39,151 nucleotides of DNA from Anaerolineae bacterium (GTDB lineage Bacteria > Chloroflexota > Anaerolineae > Anaerolineales > Villigracilaceae): assembly GCA_018648655.1 (NCBI GenBank), contig JABGQV010000050.1:1-39151 (forward strand), written 5' to 3'. Both the position numbers and the translations under genes were made by a program. Positions 37,792-39,151 of the stretch are shown here, piece by piece. How positions within the stretch are numbered: position 1 is the first letter of the stretch; each line of letters starts with the position of its first letter. The notes below the pieces were generated by a model. It saw only the letters and a list, made by a program, of their open reading frames with translations, did not search any database and was not told the DNA's origin.

Positions 37792-38679
37792 TTAGCGCAT
37801 CCAGAAGGTAACAGTTAGGGTGTAGAGTGTTAATCCTATCACGCTATAGGCTAAGAATTTGAGAAATTTCCAATTTGGAGAGGCGCCTTGTGCAATTTTT
37901 TGCATCCAATAGATTTGAAAAAAGGCGAGAGGAGCCACATAAAAAACAGGCGCAAAAAGCGCCCGAGGAAAGCCAAAGAGAGGCATCGCAGCGAAGAGAA
38001 AATAGGCAGTCAGAATGAGAATATGATGTAAGGAAATAGCGCGCTCCCAACCGATGCGGAGAAGGAGGCTGCCACGCTCATATTTGAGGTCTTCTTTATA
38101 AGTGGGGAAATTGAGGACGAGAAAAGCAGTGACAGCGAGGAGAGCGAGCGGAGAAATAACCGCGCTGAGCAGGCGATGTACATCTCCCATTTGTATAGTG
38201 AGCGAAAAAGCAGGGGTAAAAATAGTGATAAGAATTGCAAGAAGTTGCTCACCAAAACCGCTGGTGACAACGCGCATCGGTGGGAGGGCATAGATGATGG
38301 CAAGGATGAAAATTATCACGGCAAAAATAATGGCCATGATGTTGATGCCGCTTTGAAAAAGAGCAATTGTGAAGAGTGCAACACCGCCAAGTAATGCCAT
38401 CGAGATTTGAAAGAGTGCGGCACGCACCCAATTGCGTTCTTTGATAGTTTCTTCTGCAAGAATTGGCTCATTATGGGGGGTGAAATAAACCGTGAGCAAA
38501 TTCATGGCGAGGGCAAGGAGGAGAATCCAGCCAAGGCCTAGCCAAAAGCTAAGGGGAGAATCCGCGCGCCCAAGATAGCGGGCAATGCCCACACCGAGGG
38601 TATAACTCAGCCCGGTGAGGGTGAGGAGGAAGGGATTCGTGAAGGGGAGGAGTTTTGTCAATAATCGGTTTTTAGTCAT
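37792..38679 (-). CDS. UbiA-like prenyltransferase-family membrane protein
   Basis: Eight or nine TM segments; second motif region NFPTYKEDLKYERGSLLLRIGWERAI; first motif degenerate. Confidence 0.7.
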   Translation of the reverse strand: MTKNRLLTKLLPFTNPFLLTLTGLSYTLGVGIARYLGRADSPLSFWLGLGWILLLALAMNLLTVYFTPHNEPILAEETIKERNWVRAALFQISMALLGGVALFTIALFQSGINIMAIIFAVIIFILAIIYALPPMRVVTSGFGEQLLAILITIFTPAFSLTIQMGDVHRLLSAVISPLALLAVTAFLVLNFPTYKEDLKYERGSLLLRIGWERAISLHHILILTAYFLFAAMPLFGFPRALFAPVFYVAPLAFFQIYWMQKIAQGASPNWKFLKFLAYSVIGLTLYTLTVTFWMR

Positions 38680-38691
38680 CAGTGGTCAGTA

Positions 38692-39123
38692 TCAGGCTAA
38701 TTGTTCAGAAATGCTTTCTATTTCTGTTTCTAAATCTTGTGCCCAAATAGGCAAACTTGAATTATCTTGGTCAATATGCTCATGTATTCTTCGAATGATA
38801 TAAACAAGAGATTCTGCTGTTGCTATAGCGGTGTCATAATCAACTCTGTAAAACAAACGCAATTTATCGTGTCCACCAAATCTTTCTGGAACAGAAAAAG
38901 GAGAAGCATGAACAAGAGAATCTCGGTATGGCTTCAGGGTTTCAACAAAGCCACTTATAGTTTCGTCGTTATCTATTTCGAACTTTCGTCCTGATATTAT
39001 TTCAGGATAAATTCGCAATTTTCTACTAAGCTTTGTGTCTTTAATTTCTTTTTGTCTTTTAGCAGACAAATGCTCAATACCATTCTTTTGCACATAATGT
39101 ACGTCCTCAAAGCTTTCGGACAC
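38692..39123 (-). CDS. Hypothetical protein, possibly fragmentary
   Basis: 143-aa ORF with GTG-type start; in-frame TAG just upstream, near the window edge. Confidence 0.5.
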   Translation of the reverse strand: MSESFEDVHYVQKNGIEHLSAKRQKEIKDTKLSRKLRIYPEIISGRKFEIDNDETISGFVETLKPYRDSLVHASPFSVPERFGGHDKLRLFYRVDYDTAIATAESLVYIIRRIHEHIDQDNSSLPIWAQDLETEIESISEQLA

Positions 39124-39151
39124 AATCTAATGGAGACTTTCTGCCTCACTG

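Noticed and set aside
1-39151. CRISPR arrays, tRNA and rRNA genes
   Set aside because: No regularly spaced direct repeats, no convincing tRNA T-arm/acceptor combination and no rRNA-like stretch noticed on manual reading; a tRNAscan/CRISPR-finder run would settle it.
1-39151. Insertion sequences / transposase ORFs
   Set aside because: No transposase, integrase or IscB/TnpB-like protein recognised among the supplied ORFs.

Overview
This window looks like a chromosomal segment of a Chloroflexota (Anaerolineae-like) bacterium; the taxonomic guess comes from gene content and style only. About 30 of the 35 CDS I list have assignable families. Housekeeping genes include glnA, miaA, ftsH, an exodeoxyribonuclease III (xthA-like), RNase J, rpoD/sigA, moeA and fadD. 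Others cover tRNA modification (TtuA/TtuB-like pair, MiaA, AlaX), two-component signalling, envelope/glycan functions, and an AraC-MGMT repair protein. The accessory part is mainly the left end (1-4.7 kb): a caspase-like protease, a Flp/TadE-type prepilin leader fused to five Ig-like repeats, two copies of a short intergenic element, and a structured non-coding RNA region at about 4.08-4.48 kb. I read the RNA as a probable orphan HEARO/omega-RNA-like element, because no IscB-like ORF lies beside it. Other leads: a SOS-box-like operator nested inside a near-consensus promoter ahead of a membrane protein/lytic transglycosylase pair with complementary charged tails; a leader with two tandem terminators ahead of RNase J; a perfect 18-bp hairpin directly before a histidine kinase start codon; a MoeA-PBP fusion with an overlapping receiver-domain gene; and an in-frame REP-like insertion in the second moeA. 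All calls are from reading the sequence and the supplied ORFs; no searches were run.
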